Part shown: positions 8,024-15,569 of the stretch, in pieces
How positions within the stretch are numbered: position 1 is the first letter of the stretch
How the letters are laid out: each line of letters begins with the position of its first letter
Assembly: GCA_945905745.1 (NCBI GenBank)
Contig: CAMDQF010000032.1
Span: forward strand, 1 to 33,066
DNA length: 33,066 nt
DNA from: Litorilinea aerophila
GTDB taxonomy: Bacteria > Chloroflexota > Anaerolineae > Caldilineales > Caldilineaceae
Direction of reading: 5' to 3'
Notes under the pieces: generated by a model
What the model saw: the letters and a program-made list of their open reading frames with translations, nothing else
Database searches by the model: none
Told to the model about the DNA's origin: nothing
Translations under genes and position numbers: made by a program

Positions 8024-8899
8024 ATGCAATTCGGACTCTCTCTCCCTCAATTCGACGCTTTTGGCGATGTGCGCAAACTGGTAAAGCTGGCCCAGGCCGC
8101 GGAAGAAGCAGGCTGGGATGGCTTCTTCGTTTGGGACCACATTCTTTTCGATGATTTTTGGCGGCCAATGGTGGACCCTTGGGTGGCCCTGGCTGCGATT
8201 GCTGTGGCAACCGAGCGTATCCGCATCGGTACACTCGTCACACCGGTGGCCCGTCGCCGCCCGTGGAAGCTGGCCCGGGAAACGATGTCCATTGACCGGC
8301 TCTCTGGCGGGCGGCTGATTCTGGGTGTGGGGCTGGGTTCACCCGAGAAGTGGGAGTACGGCTTCTTTGGCGAGGAGACCGACAACCGCATCCGGGCCGA
8401 AAAGCTGGACGAGGGGCTAGAGATTCTCCTTGGCCTGTGGAGCGGAGAACCCTTCGGCTTTCAGGGCAAGCACTACCAGTTGGAAGAGATGCGCTTTCTG
8501 CCGACTCCCATCCAGCAGCCCCGCATCCCCATTTGGGTGGCGGGGATGTGGCCCAACCGAGCGCCTATGCGCCGGGCCTCCCGCTTTGACGGCGCGATTC
8601 CACTCAAATCCCAGGGAACCCTCACCCCGGACGAGTGGCGAGATGTGTTGGCCTATATCGACGGCCAGCGCACCAGCGACGAACCCATCGACGCGGTGGC
8701 AATGGGCGTCACACCGGGAGATAATCCCCAGAAAGCAGGCGAAATTATCAACGCTTACGCCGACGCCGGCTGCAACTGGTGGGTGGAGGACATCAGTCCC
8801 TACGGCTACGGCCTGGCTTGGGACGAATATCCCTGGCCCGCAGGCATCGCCGAGCGGCTGGAAGAGCGCATCCGCCAGGGGCCACCACAAGGAAGATGA
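8024..8899 (+). CDS. LLM class flavin-dependent oxidoreductase
   Basis: The 291-residue product belongs to the bacterial luciferase-like superfamily, TIM barrels that use FMN or F420. The N-terminus MQFGLSLPQF, the AEEAGWDGFFVWDH motif (about residues 27-40), RIRIGTLVTPVARRRPWKLARE (about 65-87) and LSGGRLILGVGLG (about 93-105) are classic. The later RAEKLDEGLEIL and the PIWVAG strand are also present. It would act as a cytoplasmic monooxygenase or F420-dependent oxidoreductase; the cofactor cannot be decided by eye. AGGAG at 8012-8016 with a 7-base spacing fixes the ATG. Its promoter or leader region is a heptamer array, so expression could be affected by array length. Confidence 0.85.
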   Translation: MQFGLSLPQFDAFGDVRKLVKLAQAAEEAGWDGFFVWDHILFDDFWRPMVDPWVALAAIAVATERIRIGTLVTPVARRRPWKLARETMSIDRLSGGRLILGVGLGSPEKWEYGFFGEETDNRIRAEKLDEGLEILLGLWSGEPFGFQGKHYQLEEMRFLPTPIQQPRIPIWVAGMWPNRAPMRRASRFDGAIPLKSQGTLTPDEWRDVLAYIDGQRTSDEPIDAVAMGVTPGDNPQKAGEIINAYADAGCNWWVEDISPYGYGLAWDEYPWPAGIAERLEERIRQGPPQGR

Positions 8900-8914
8900 C
8901 AGGGTGACAAGGTG

Positions 8915-8936
8915 ACCGGGTGAAACGTCACCCGGT
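8915..8936. terminator. Perfect 9-bp hairpin after the LLM gene (terminator-like, no T tract)
   Basis: ACCGGGTGA at 8915-8923 pairs perfectly with TCACCCGGT at 8928-8936 across a 4-base loop. It lies 16 bases after the stop codon at 8899. No run of T follows, so it may be a 3' stabilising hairpin and not an intrinsic terminator. Confidence 0.4.
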
Positions 8937-8989
8937 ACGCCGACAACCACTACCCAATATCTACTACCCAATATCCACCCGGAGCACAA

Positions 8990-9802
8990 ATGTACACTCT
9001 CTCGAACGAACAGTTGACCGTTTCCATCCTCGATCCGGTGGCGGATCGGGCGCGCTTTGGCGTTCGCTATTGCACCGGCGGCTACATTTACCAGATTTCC
9101 GATGGCCGACTGGGCGATCTGATGAGCGGGCCGACCTATCCCGACAGCTTCAATTGGTTTGACGGCCAGGGCATCCCCGACGCCTTCAATCTGCACCCCT
9201 TGCGCGACCCGCAGGGGGACGACTCCCTGGCGCTGATTCTCGGCATCGGTCTGTGCAATCTGAACGAACGCACGGTCACCGAATTCTGCGCCTGGGATGT
9301 TGAGCAGAGCGCTGACGCCGTTCGTATGACCACCCACCACGACTGGCAGGGCTATGACGTGACCCTCGAACGCACCGTTTCGCTACACGAACGGACTGTC
9401 CGCTCGGACACCCGGCTGGTCAACGGCGGCGCGCCCCTACCCATCCGCTGGTTTCCCCACCCCTTCTATCCCCAGACCGCCAGCGACGAACTGTTGAAGG
9501 TCAACATTGCGGTGGAGGTTGTGGAGAACCCCGGCTACACGCTGGCCCCCAGTGGCTTCATTGCCCGCAAGGGCTGGCCCTGGGACAAGGGCTATTATCT
9601 GGCCCTGGACCACAGCACCGGGCGCGGACTGACAATCTTCCAGCGTCACCCCCTGCTGGGCACAGTCACGGCCACGTGCAGCTACGACCCGACCTATTTT
9701 CCCATCTGGGGCAACCCCCGCACCTTCTCCTGGGAACCCTTCCTGGAGCGCACAATCGGCGGCGGGCTGGACTCAGAATGGCGGATTGATTACGATTTTT
9801 AG
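8990..9802 (+). CDS. Galactose-mutarotase-like (aldose 1-epimerase fold) protein
   Basis: This 270-residue protein has the beta-sandwich pattern of the galactose mutarotase superfamily. Support comes from an N-terminal strand array (MYTLSNEQLTVSILDP), a basic-aromatic IRWFPHPFYPQ block (about residues 156-166) where the family places a catalytic or sugar-binding His, and a late FSWEPFLERTI block where the general-base Glu usually lies. It is not close to the YeaD-type enzyme at 2644-3507, and specific function is unknown. Carbohydrate binding or epimerisation is the most reasonable role. A GGAG seven bases before the ATG supports the start. The short gap before it holds a hairpin and a 14-base direct repeat (ACTACCCAATATCY). 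Confidence 0.6.
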   Translation: MYTLSNEQLTVSILDPVADRARFGVRYCTGGYIYQISDGRLGDLMSGPTYPDSFNWFDGQGIPDAFNLHPLRDPQGDDSLALILGIGLCNLNERTVTEFCAWDVEQSADAVRMTTHHDWQGYDVTLERTVSLHERTVRSDTRLVNGGAPLPIRWFPHPFYPQTASDELLKVNIAVEVVENPGYTLAPSGFIARKGWPWDKGYYLALDHSTGRGLTIFQRHPLLGTVTATCSYDPTYFPIWGNPRTFSWEPFLERTIGGGLDSEWRIDYDF

Positions 9803-9835
9803 CGCAAAATGGCAGTAGAATCAACACCTATTGTC

Positions 9836-9903
9836 TCCACAGATTGCACAGATGGACACAGATTGTCAGGCAGTAATCTGTGTCAATCTGTGCAATCTGT
9901 GGA
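9836..9903. repeat. Long inverted repeat of the CACAGATT family
   Basis: Two 29-base arms (9836-9864 and 9875-9903) are complementary at 28 of 29 positions, around a 10-base loop. Each arm is built of CACAGATT-like words. It fills the gap between the mutarotase-like and VOC genes and would form a very stable RNA hairpin. Related words occur at 16918-17075, 19379-19700 and 26155-26215. Confidence 0.85.
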
Positions 9904-9928
9904 CAGCTAAACATCGCAGGAGAACCCA

Positions 9929-10870
9929 ATGCAACTCAACGGCATCCACCACATCACCGCAGTCTCGGCGCAGATCGGGCGCAATGCGGATTTTTACACG
10001 CGGGTTCTCGGCCTGCGTCTGGTCAAGAAGTCGGTGAATCAGGACGACACCTCCGCCTATCACCTCTTCTATGCGGACAAAACCGGCAGCCCCGGCACAG
10101 ATATGACTTTCTTTGACTGGGTCAGCGCGCCCAGGGAGCGGCGGGGCAGCGACAGCTTTGCGGCTACAGCTTTCCGGGTTCCCAGCCGGGATGCGCTGGT
10201 CTGGTGGCAGGCTCGGCTGGATGTGGAAGGGGTGGAACGGGGCGAAATCGAAACGTTTGCCGGGCGCACCGTCCTGCGCTGCGACGACCCGGAGGGCCAG
10301 CGGCTGATGCTGGTGGACGACGGCGGCGCAGCCTACGACGGCGAGTTTTGGGAGAAGGGTGGTGTGCCGGAGGAATACGCCATCCGGGGTTTCTACGCGG
10401 CGCTGATTGCCACGCCTCGCACGGATCAGATGGAGCAGATTGTCACCCGTGTTCTACAATACCGGAAACTGGAAACTCACGCGGAGGCAACCGTCTATGC
10501 AACCGGCGAGGGCGGGCCGGGCCGGGAATTGTGGGTGGTGGAAGATCCCAGCGCGCCGGCCTATTCGGGCGCGGGGGGTGTTCATCACGTGGCTTTGCGG
10601 GTGGCGGATGCCGAGGAGCAGGCAGTCTGGCGGGCACATCTGACCGGGCTGGGCGTGGGTGTCTCGGATTTCATCGACCGCTTCTGGTTCAAATCCATCT
10701 ATTTCCGGGTTAGCCGAGGGCTGCTCTTTGAGATCGCCACCGACGGCCCCGGCTTTGCGGTGGACGAGCACCCGGACGCGCTGGGTGAGAAGCTCGTCCT
10801 GCCACCTTTCCTGGAAGGACGCCGGGCGCAGATCGAAGCGGGACTGAAACCGATTGTCACCGGGGTCTAG
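9929..10870 (+). CDS. Ring-cleaving dioxygenase-like VOC family protein (MhqO/MhqA type)
   Basis: The 313-residue product has two vicinal-oxygen-chelate (glyoxalase-fold) halves. The first opens with LNGIHHITAV (H7, H8) followed by FYTRVLGLRLVKKSVNQDD; the second opens near residue 217 with GVHHVALRVAD. The Glu of LLFEIATDGPG (E268) completes the expected His-His-Glu metal site. The order and the VNQDD, FFDW and PPFLEGRR motifs match the MhqO/MhqA/LinE-like branch, whose members cleave hydroquinones or act on related quinones in the cytoplasm. GCAGGAG eight bases upstream fixes the ATG. It is monocistronic-looking, preceded by a big inverted repeat. Confidence 0.8.
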   Translation: MQLNGIHHITAVSAQIGRNADFYTRVLGLRLVKKSVNQDDTSAYHLFYADKTGSPGTDMTFFDWVSAPRERRGSDSFAATAFRVPSRDALVWWQARLDVEGVERGEIETFAGRTVLRCDDPEGQRLMLVDDGGAAYDGEFWEKGGVPEEYAIRGFYAALIATPRTDQMEQIVTRVLQYRKLETHAEATVYATGEGGPGRELWVVEDPSAPAYSGAGGVHHVALRVADAEEQAVWRAHLTGLGVGVSDFIDRFWFKSIYFRVSRGLLFEIATDGPGFAVDEHPDALGEKLVLPPFLEGRRAQIEAGLKPIVTGV

Positions 10871-10903
10871 TACACGACGGCGTAAATTCACCCACGATTT
10901 CTA

Positions 10904-10953
10904 TGGTGCGTAGTGCCTGGTGTGTGAATCTGTACCCATCACGCCACGCACTA
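10904..10953. repeat. Heptamer repeat/hairpin of the TGGTGCG-TAGTGCS family
   Basis: Units TGGTGCG, TAGTGCC and TGGTGTG (10904-10924) are followed by CACGCCACGCACTA (10940-10953). The latter is the reverse complement of TAGTGCGTGGCGTG, so the last 14 bases of the array pair with it at 12 of 14 positions. The same heptamers recur at 15055-15068. Confidence 0.65.
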
Positions 10954-11016
10954 ACCTACAACGGGAACTGTGGAAAAAACTGACTATTGGCACTCCCAAT
11001 TCTGAAAAGAGCAAAA

Positions 11017-11712
11017 ATGACCAGAAGCCACGGAGAACAACACCGCACGGATCGCATCGGCTGGCTGCGCGCCGCGGTCTTGGGCGCAAATGACGGCATT
11101 GTATCAACGGCCAGCCTGGTGATTGGGGTGGCGGCGGCCCATGCGGCGCGGGGTGACGTACTCATCGCCGGGGTGGCGGGGCTGGTGGCCGGGGCCATGT
11201 CCATGGCCGCCGGAGAGTATGTGTCGGTCAGTTCCCAGGCCGATACCGAAAAAGCCGACATCGAGCGGGAGCGCAGAGAACTGGACGGCGATGGCGAGTT
11301 TGAACAGGAGGAGCTTACATCCATTTATGTCCAGCGCGGCCTCGATCCAGCCCTGGCAAAGCAAGTAGCCGAGCAATTGATGGCCCATGACGCTCTCGGC
11401 GCACACGCACGGGACGAACTGGGCATCTCGGAAAATCTGGCGGCGCGACCGGTGCAAGCTGCGCTTGCCTCGGCGGGCGCATTTGCCGTGGGTGCAGTCA
11501 TCCCCCTGCTCATCGTGGTTGTCACGCCAGAATCCAGTCTGGTGATGGTTGTATCGATTGTCTCCCTCATTTTGCTGGCCGCGCTGGGTGTGCTGGCAGC
11601 GCAGGCCGGCGGGGCACCGGTGATCAAATCGGCGGCACGGGTTGCCTTTTGGGGTGCCCTGGCCATGGGGTTGACGGCTGCGGTGGGTGCCCTATTCGGA
11701 ACAGTCTTGTAA
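11017..11712 (+). CDS. VIT1/CCC1 family iron/manganese transporter
   Basis: The 231-residue membrane protein begins with a soluble stretch and then LRAAVLGANDGIVSTASLVIGVAAA, the hallmark first helix of the VIT1/CCC1 family. A second helix (GVAGLVAGAMSMAAGEYVSVSSQAD) follows. The charged, Glu-rich cytosolic segment (about residues 78-138, ERERRELDGDGEFEQEEL) is the metal-binding domain. Three more helices close the protein (AFAVGAVIPLLIVVV, MVVSIVSLILLAALGVLAAQAG and VAFWGALAMGLTAAVGALFG). Members move Fe2+ or Mn2+ out of the cytoplasm. The ATG at 11017 is chosen over an upstream TTG at 10987 because it follows AAAGAG and matches the family start. It ends 26 bases before the next gene's start. 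Confidence 0.9.
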   Translation: MTRSHGEQHRTDRIGWLRAAVLGANDGIVSTASLVIGVAAAHAARGDVLIAGVAGLVAGAMSMAAGEYVSVSSQADTEKADIERERRELDGDGEFEQEELTSIYVQRGLDPALAKQVAEQLMAHDALGAHARDELGISENLAARPVQAALASAGAFAVGAVIPLLIVVVTPESSLVMVVSIVSLILLAALGVLAAQAGGAPVIKSAARVAFWGALAMGLTAAVGALFGTVL

Positions 11713-11738
11713 AACACACGATTCCTGGAGTGAGACAA

Positions 11739-13055
11739 TTGAGTGAAAACAGAGTGGTTTCCGTCTTGGCTATTGACCGGGTATGGGCGGGCCATCCGGT
11801 GGATTTTGGCCTGCTGACTGTGGGTGACCGGCAATTCGTGGCCTATTACGACGCGGACAGGCAGATGACTGTGGCCGTGCGCCGCTTGGGTGAGGAGAGC
11901 TGGCAGCGCTTTGCCATCCCCTCCGCCCAGGCCGACGCGCCAGGCTACAAAGCCGCCACCACCTCCACCCGGCTGGGCTGGGACAGCCACAATTCGGTCA
12001 CGCTGGCCGCGGACGCCGACGGCTATCTGCACCTGAGCGGCAATATGCACGTCAACGCGCTGACTTACTTCCGCACAGAGCAGCCCTGGGAGATCACCAG
12101 CTTTGTCCAGCACTTCGCCATGACCGGTGAAAACGAGGAACGCTGCACTTACCCCCGCTTCCTCACCGACCGCAAGGGCGACCTGATTTTTCACTACCGG
12201 GACGGCAGCAGCGGCAACGGCTCGGAAATCTACAACCGCTGGGATCGGGCAGCCCGGCGCTGGGTGCGGCTACTGGACAGACCCCTGACCGACGGCCAAG
12301 GGCTGATGAATGCCTATCTCCACGAGCCTGTGCTGGGGCCGGATGGCCGCTTCCATATGTCCTGGGTTTGGCGGGACACCCCCGACTGCAAGACCAACCA
12401 CGACCTCTCCTATGCGGTCAGCGACGATCTGGTCCATTGGCAGACGGCGGCAGGCGAGCCGATTGAGCTGCCGATGACGCTGCAAACGCCGGGTGTCATC
12501 GTCGATCCGGTTCCCGCCGAAGGGGGCATTATCAACGGCAGCGGCAAAGTCGGCTTCGACAGCCAGGGCCGGGTGATTCTCACCTATCACAAATTCGACG
12601 GCGCGGGCAATACCCAGGCCTACAATGCACGTTGGGAGGGCGACGCCTGGCAGGTGTACCAGACGAGCGATTGGCGCTACCGCTGGTGGTTTAAAGGGGG
12701 CGGGAGTATCGTTAACGACGTTCTGTTGGGGCAGGTGGAAGTGACCGGAGACGGTCGGCTGGCTTTGGAATTCTGGCATGTGGAAGCGGGCGCGGGCCGC
12801 TGGATTCTGGACGAGACGACACTGCAACCGGTCGAAACTGTGCCACCGGTCGCGCCGCTACCTGTCCATCTGATGACACCCGAATCCGACTTTCCGGAGA
12901 TGCGTGTGCGCCTGTGGGAGGACGACGGCCACAGCCCGAACCCATCTGTGCGCTACCTCCTACGCTGGGAGACCCTGCCCGCCAACCGGGACCGTCCCCG
13001 TTCGGGTCCTCTGCCGGAGCCGTCGGTGCTGCGGCTGTACGGAATCGCGGCGTAG
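11739..13055 (+). CDS. BNR_4 family beta-propeller protein, possible polysaccharide lyase
   Basis: The 438-residue product shows the PF15892 (BNR_4) pattern: WAGHPVDFGLLTVGDRQFVAYYDADRQMTVAVR at the start, GWDSHNSVTLAADADGYLHLSGNMH (about residues 80-104, with H84, H98, H104), a YPRFL strand, HYRDGSSGNG, and SYAVSDDLVHWQTAAG. Families with this fold include the PL24/PL25 ulvan lyases and related oligosaccharide-cleaving enzymes, so it may be a carbohydrate lyase. No signal peptide is seen, which points to action on imported oligosaccharides. The TTG at 11739 is chosen because GGAG lies 8 bases before it; an in-frame GTG at 11730 overlaps that site. Its TAG stop is contributed by the first bases of the repeat at 13052-13197. 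It likely works with the next gene. Confidence 0.7.
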   Translation: MSENRVVSVLAIDRVWAGHPVDFGLLTVGDRQFVAYYDADRQMTVAVRRLGEESWQRFAIPSAQADAPGYKAATTSTRLGWDSHNSVTLAADADGYLHLSGNMHVNALTYFRTEQPWEITSFVQHFAMTGENEERCTYPRFLTDRKGDLIFHYRDGSSGNGSEIYNRWDRAARRWVRLLDRPLTDGQGLMNAYLHEPVLGPDGRFHMSWVWRDTPDCKTNHDLSYAVSDDLVHWQTAAGEPIELPMTLQTPGVIVDPVPAEGGIINGSGKVGFDSQGRVILTYHKFDGAGNTQAYNARWEGDAWQVYQTSDWRYRWWFKGGGSIVNDVLLGQVEVTGDGRLALEFWHVEAGAGRWILDETTLQPVETVPPVAPLPVHLMTPESDFPEMRVRLWEDDGHSPNPSVRYLLRWETLPANRDRPRSGPLPEPSVLRLYGIAA

Positions 13056-13197
13056 GTTGGGTTCTTCCGGCAAGGACGCATCCTCTGCCCGCCATCGTGC
13101 GCCGGGAGAACCCAACAAACCGTCACGTCGTGTTGGGTTGTTTCGGCACAGCCGTTGAGCGATTGTGACGCTCTCGTGCCGAAACAACCCAACCTAC
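13052..13197. repeat. 146-bp double-hairpin repeat with GTAGGTTGGGTT termini
   Basis: The element starts with GTAGGTTGGGTT and ends with its exact reverse complement. Internally, 13055-13071 pairs with 13101-13117, and 13131-13149 pairs with 13176-13193, giving two successive hairpins. Each contains the TTGGGTT word. It looks like a MITE- or REP-type element inserted at the very end of the BNR_4 gene, supplying its stop codon. Confidence 0.8.
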
Positions 13198-13294
13198 AAA
13201 AGCTGTTTGCCCCTATCCCCGCCCAATGCTATCATCCCCAATGCAATCACAGGCCGTTGTGCTTTATTTCGCCACACCCCCAGGAGAAACTCCA

Positions 13295-15049
13295 ATGCCC
13301 CAACTCACAATCGACACCCCAATGACCCCGCCCTATTGGGCGCTGCTCCAACGCCGCCTGCTGGAAGAGCAGTGCCGGGCTATCGAGGAATTCTACGCCC
13401 ACTACTTCGACGAGCGGGGCTACCTGCTCTGTGTGCCCCGCTGGGGCGGCGACGACGGCCCGGACGACGCCGCCGAGAATCTGCTCAATTGGACGATGCT
13501 CCACGCGTTGGGCGGGGACGACAAAGTGCTGGAACTCTACAAAAAGGGCTGGGAAGGCCATCTACGCCAGTACACTGAAGCCAAGACCGTCGAAGTAGAG
13601 ATGGGCCGGGAGGGGATGTATTACAAAGAGTTCCCGACGGTAGCCGACTGGTTTCACATCGGCGAGGGGCTGAACGCCTTCACCCTGCAGGGCCTCTCCG
13701 ACCCCAACGACCAGAAGTACGGGGTGCGCAGCAGGCGCTTTGCCGGTTTCTATATGAACGAAGACCCCCAAGCCCCCAACTATGACGCGGAGCGGCGCAT
13801 TGTGCGTAGTATGTTCAACGGCAGCCGGGGGCCGCTGATGCGCAAAGCCACCGGTCTGGACTGGGCCGGGGACCCGATTGAAATTGAGGGACGCTTCCGT
13901 CTGGGCCACGGCGAACGCAGCTACGAAGAGATGGTAGCCCACTTCGTCGATTACAACGATGTGGTGGGGGATCATCCGCTCAATCTCTGCATTACGACAC
14001 TGATGCTCAACGCCTTTATGCTGGGCGGCGAGGAGAAATATCGGGCGTGGCTGACCGGCTATGTGGATGCCTGGGTGGAACGCACCCAGGCCAACGGCGG
14101 GATCATTCCCACGAATATCGGGCTGGACGGCACAATCGGCGGGGAGACGGGCGGGCGCTGGTACGGGGGCGTCTACGGCTGGGGTTTTACGGTGATCGTA
14201 CCCCAGACTGGTGAGCTGGCTCACCGCACCTATTCCTACACTCGCGCCCTCTACGGTTTTGGCAATGGTCTGCTCATGACCGGCGACCAGCGCTATGTGG
14301 ACACCTGGCGGGGGGTCATCGACTTCATCAACGCCAATGGGCGAGAAATCGACGGCCAGATGATGTATCCTAACGCCTACGGGGACTATTTTGGCGAGGA
14401 GGATTGGTACGACTGGAAGCCCCATCCCTTTGACGCGGGGGCGCAGGAGATCTACCTCTGGTCAATGGATCGGGATGACCTGAAACGGCTGGGCGATGAC
14501 GATTGGATTCAATTCTTGGAAGGCCGCAATCCCGATTTCGTTGTCTCTGCCCTGGAAAACGATCTGGACCACCTGCGACGCAAAGTGGCCGAACTGCAGG
14601 CCGACACCACTTCGCCAGACACCCGTCTTTCTGACGATATGAACCACATCAATCCGGCCACCACCGAAACCCTGACCCAACAGATGCTGGGCGGGATACC
14701 GACCGGGCGGGTTGGCTTCCCACTGCACTGCCGTCTGCGCTACTTCGATCCGGCCCGCCAGCGCGCCGGCATTCCTGAAGACGTGGCCGCACTGGTGGAT
14801 TCGATGGCCGCGGATTCGGTGACTGTCACCCTCGTCAATACCAGCCAGATTGAGGGACGGCGGGTGGTCGTCCAGGCCGGAGCCTATGCAGAACACCGGT
14901 TTGGGGCGGTGCAGGTCAACGGGCAGGCGGTGCAGGTGGACGATTCCCACTTCACCGTCGATCTGTCCCCCGGCTGTGGCGCACGGCTGACCATCGAGAC
15001 GGCGCGCTATGTGAACAGGCCGACCTTTGCGTTTCCGTGGGAGAGGTAG
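13295..15049 (+). CDS. Unrecognised 584-residue protein, possibly an (alpha/alpha)-barrel carbohydrate enzyme
   Basis: I do not recognise this family with confidence. The 584-residue soluble protein has no signal peptide. It is rich in Trp, Tyr, Asp and Gly, with stretches such as CVPRWGGDDGPDD, WFHIGEGLNAFTLQGLSDP, RRFAGFYMNEDP, NGGIIPTNIGLDGTIGG and GRWYGGVYGWGF. Alternating amphipathic helices and aromatic-acidic loops are like those of six-hairpin glycosidases or polysaccharide lyases. A compact beta domain (about 520-584) ends the protein. AGGAG eight bases before the ATG at 13295 fixes the start, excluding an earlier in-frame start at 13226. It follows the BNR_4 gene across a hairpin repeat, so the two may serve one carbohydrate pathway. 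Function is open. Confidence 0.75.
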   Translation: MPQLTIDTPMTPPYWALLQRRLLEEQCRAIEEFYAHYFDERGYLLCVPRWGGDDGPDDAAENLLNWTMLHALGGDDKVLELYKKGWEGHLRQYTEAKTVEVEMGREGMYYKEFPTVADWFHIGEGLNAFTLQGLSDPNDQKYGVRSRRFAGFYMNEDPQAPNYDAERRIVRSMFNGSRGPLMRKATGLDWAGDPIEIEGRFRLGHGERSYEEMVAHFVDYNDVVGDHPLNLCITTLMLNAFMLGGEEKYRAWLTGYVDAWVERTQANGGIIPTNIGLDGTIGGETGGRWYGGVYGWGFTVIVPQTGELAHRTYSYTRALYGFGNGLLMTGDQRYVDTWRGVIDFINANGREIDGQMMYPNAYGDYFGEEDWYDWKPHPFDAGAQEIYLWSMDRDDLKRLGDDDWIQFLEGRNPDFVVSALENDLDHLRRKVAELQADTTSPDTRLSDDMNHINPATTETLTQQMLGGIPTGRVGFPLHCRLRYFDPARQRAGIPEDVAALVDSMAADSVTVTLVNTSQIEGRRVVVQAGAYAEHRFGAVQVNGQAVQVDDSHFTVDLSPGCGARLTIETARYVNRPTFAFPWER

Positions 15050-15054
15050 ACGCG

Positions 15055-15068
15055 TGGTGCGTAGTGCG
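15055..15068 (+). repeat. Two heptamers, TGGTGCG and TAGTGCG
   Basis: These units lie four bases after the stop codon at 15049 and are the same words as the array at 10904-10924. They open a gene-free stretch of about 500 bp that is filled with repeats. Confidence 0.6.
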
Positions 15069-15096
15069 TGGACAATTATCACGTTCCTCAGGGAAG

Positions 15097-15147
15097 GTGA
15101 AAGGTAAAGCGTGAGATCGTCGTGTGATCTCGCGTTTTACCTTTCAC
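15097..15147. terminator. Large hairpin, terminator-like
   Basis: Arms at 15097-15118 and 15126-15147 are complementary at 20 of 22 positions around a 7-base loop. It is about 50 bases after the 584-residue gene. There is no T tract, so termination is inferred only from stem strength. Confidence 0.5.
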
Positions 15148-15157
15148 ACACATAGCT

Positions 15158-15312
15158 GTAGGTGCGGTTTCTAACCGCACAGATTGGTCTACCCTTGATC
15201 GTGCGGTTAGAAACCGCGCCATCGAAAATTTGACCAGGTAACACCGTAGGTGCGGCTTGTAGCTGCACATTGCTGGACATCCCTTGCTTGTGCGGTTAGA
15301 AACCGCACCTAC
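15158..15312. repeat. Two tandem copies of a GTAGGTGCGG/CCGCACCTAC inverted repeat
   Basis: Copy 1 has GTAGGTGCGGTTTCTAACCG near 15158-15177 and an opposite-strand match at 15201-15220. Copy 2 has a related arm at 15246-15268 and its complement at 15289-15312. All four arms share GTGCGG with TTAGAAACCGC-type tails, so the block can fold into alternative hairpins. No coding frame is supported here. Confidence 0.75.
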
Positions 15313-15421
15313 GATTGCGAGATTTGTTTCCTAACCGAATCATTACCGCTTTGGTTTACGCTCCACTTCGGATTCTTGCTTTGGTTCACGCGAGGGCAAG
15401 CACGTATGTATGAATCGTCTA

Positions 15422-15493
15422 ACACCTGACAGGTGCGCAAGCAGAGATATTTCTCACTTTCCACCGGTTTGTTTGCACACCTGTCAGGTGTGA
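15422..15493. repeat. Inverted pair of CACCTGACAGGTG palindromes
   Basis: ACACCTGACAGGTG at about 15422-15435 is mirrored by CACCTGTCAGGTGTG at about 15478-15492; each is itself a near palindrome, and GCAA/TTGC flanks extend the match. The second copy overlaps the region just before the promoter of the O-antigen ligase-like gene. It could be a regulator site, but it is equally likely a dispersed repeat. Confidence 0.6.
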
Positions 15494-15496
15494 ACG

Positions 15497-15505
15497 TGGT
15501 ATACT
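15497..15505 (+). promoter_or_regulatory. Extended -10 promoter element for the O-antigen ligase-like gene
   Basis: TGGTATACT holds the TG-N extension (15497-15498) and a TATACT -10 box (15500-15505). The nearest TTGCAC -35 candidate at 15473-15478 is 21 bases away, too far for a normal spacer. Transcription would begin near 15512, which argues against the in-frame GTG start at 15507 and for the ATG at 15570. Confidence 0.45.
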
Positions 15506-15569
15506 GGTGACGTATGACAGACTTCCCAACCCGTCCGCCAACCCGTCCGCCCACCCATCCTTCCTGCCT

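Noticed and set aside
15473-15505. TTGCAC and TATACT as a classical -35/-10 promoter
   Set aside because: The spacer is 21 bases, too long for a sigma-70 promoter; the TG-N extended -10 is the better reading.
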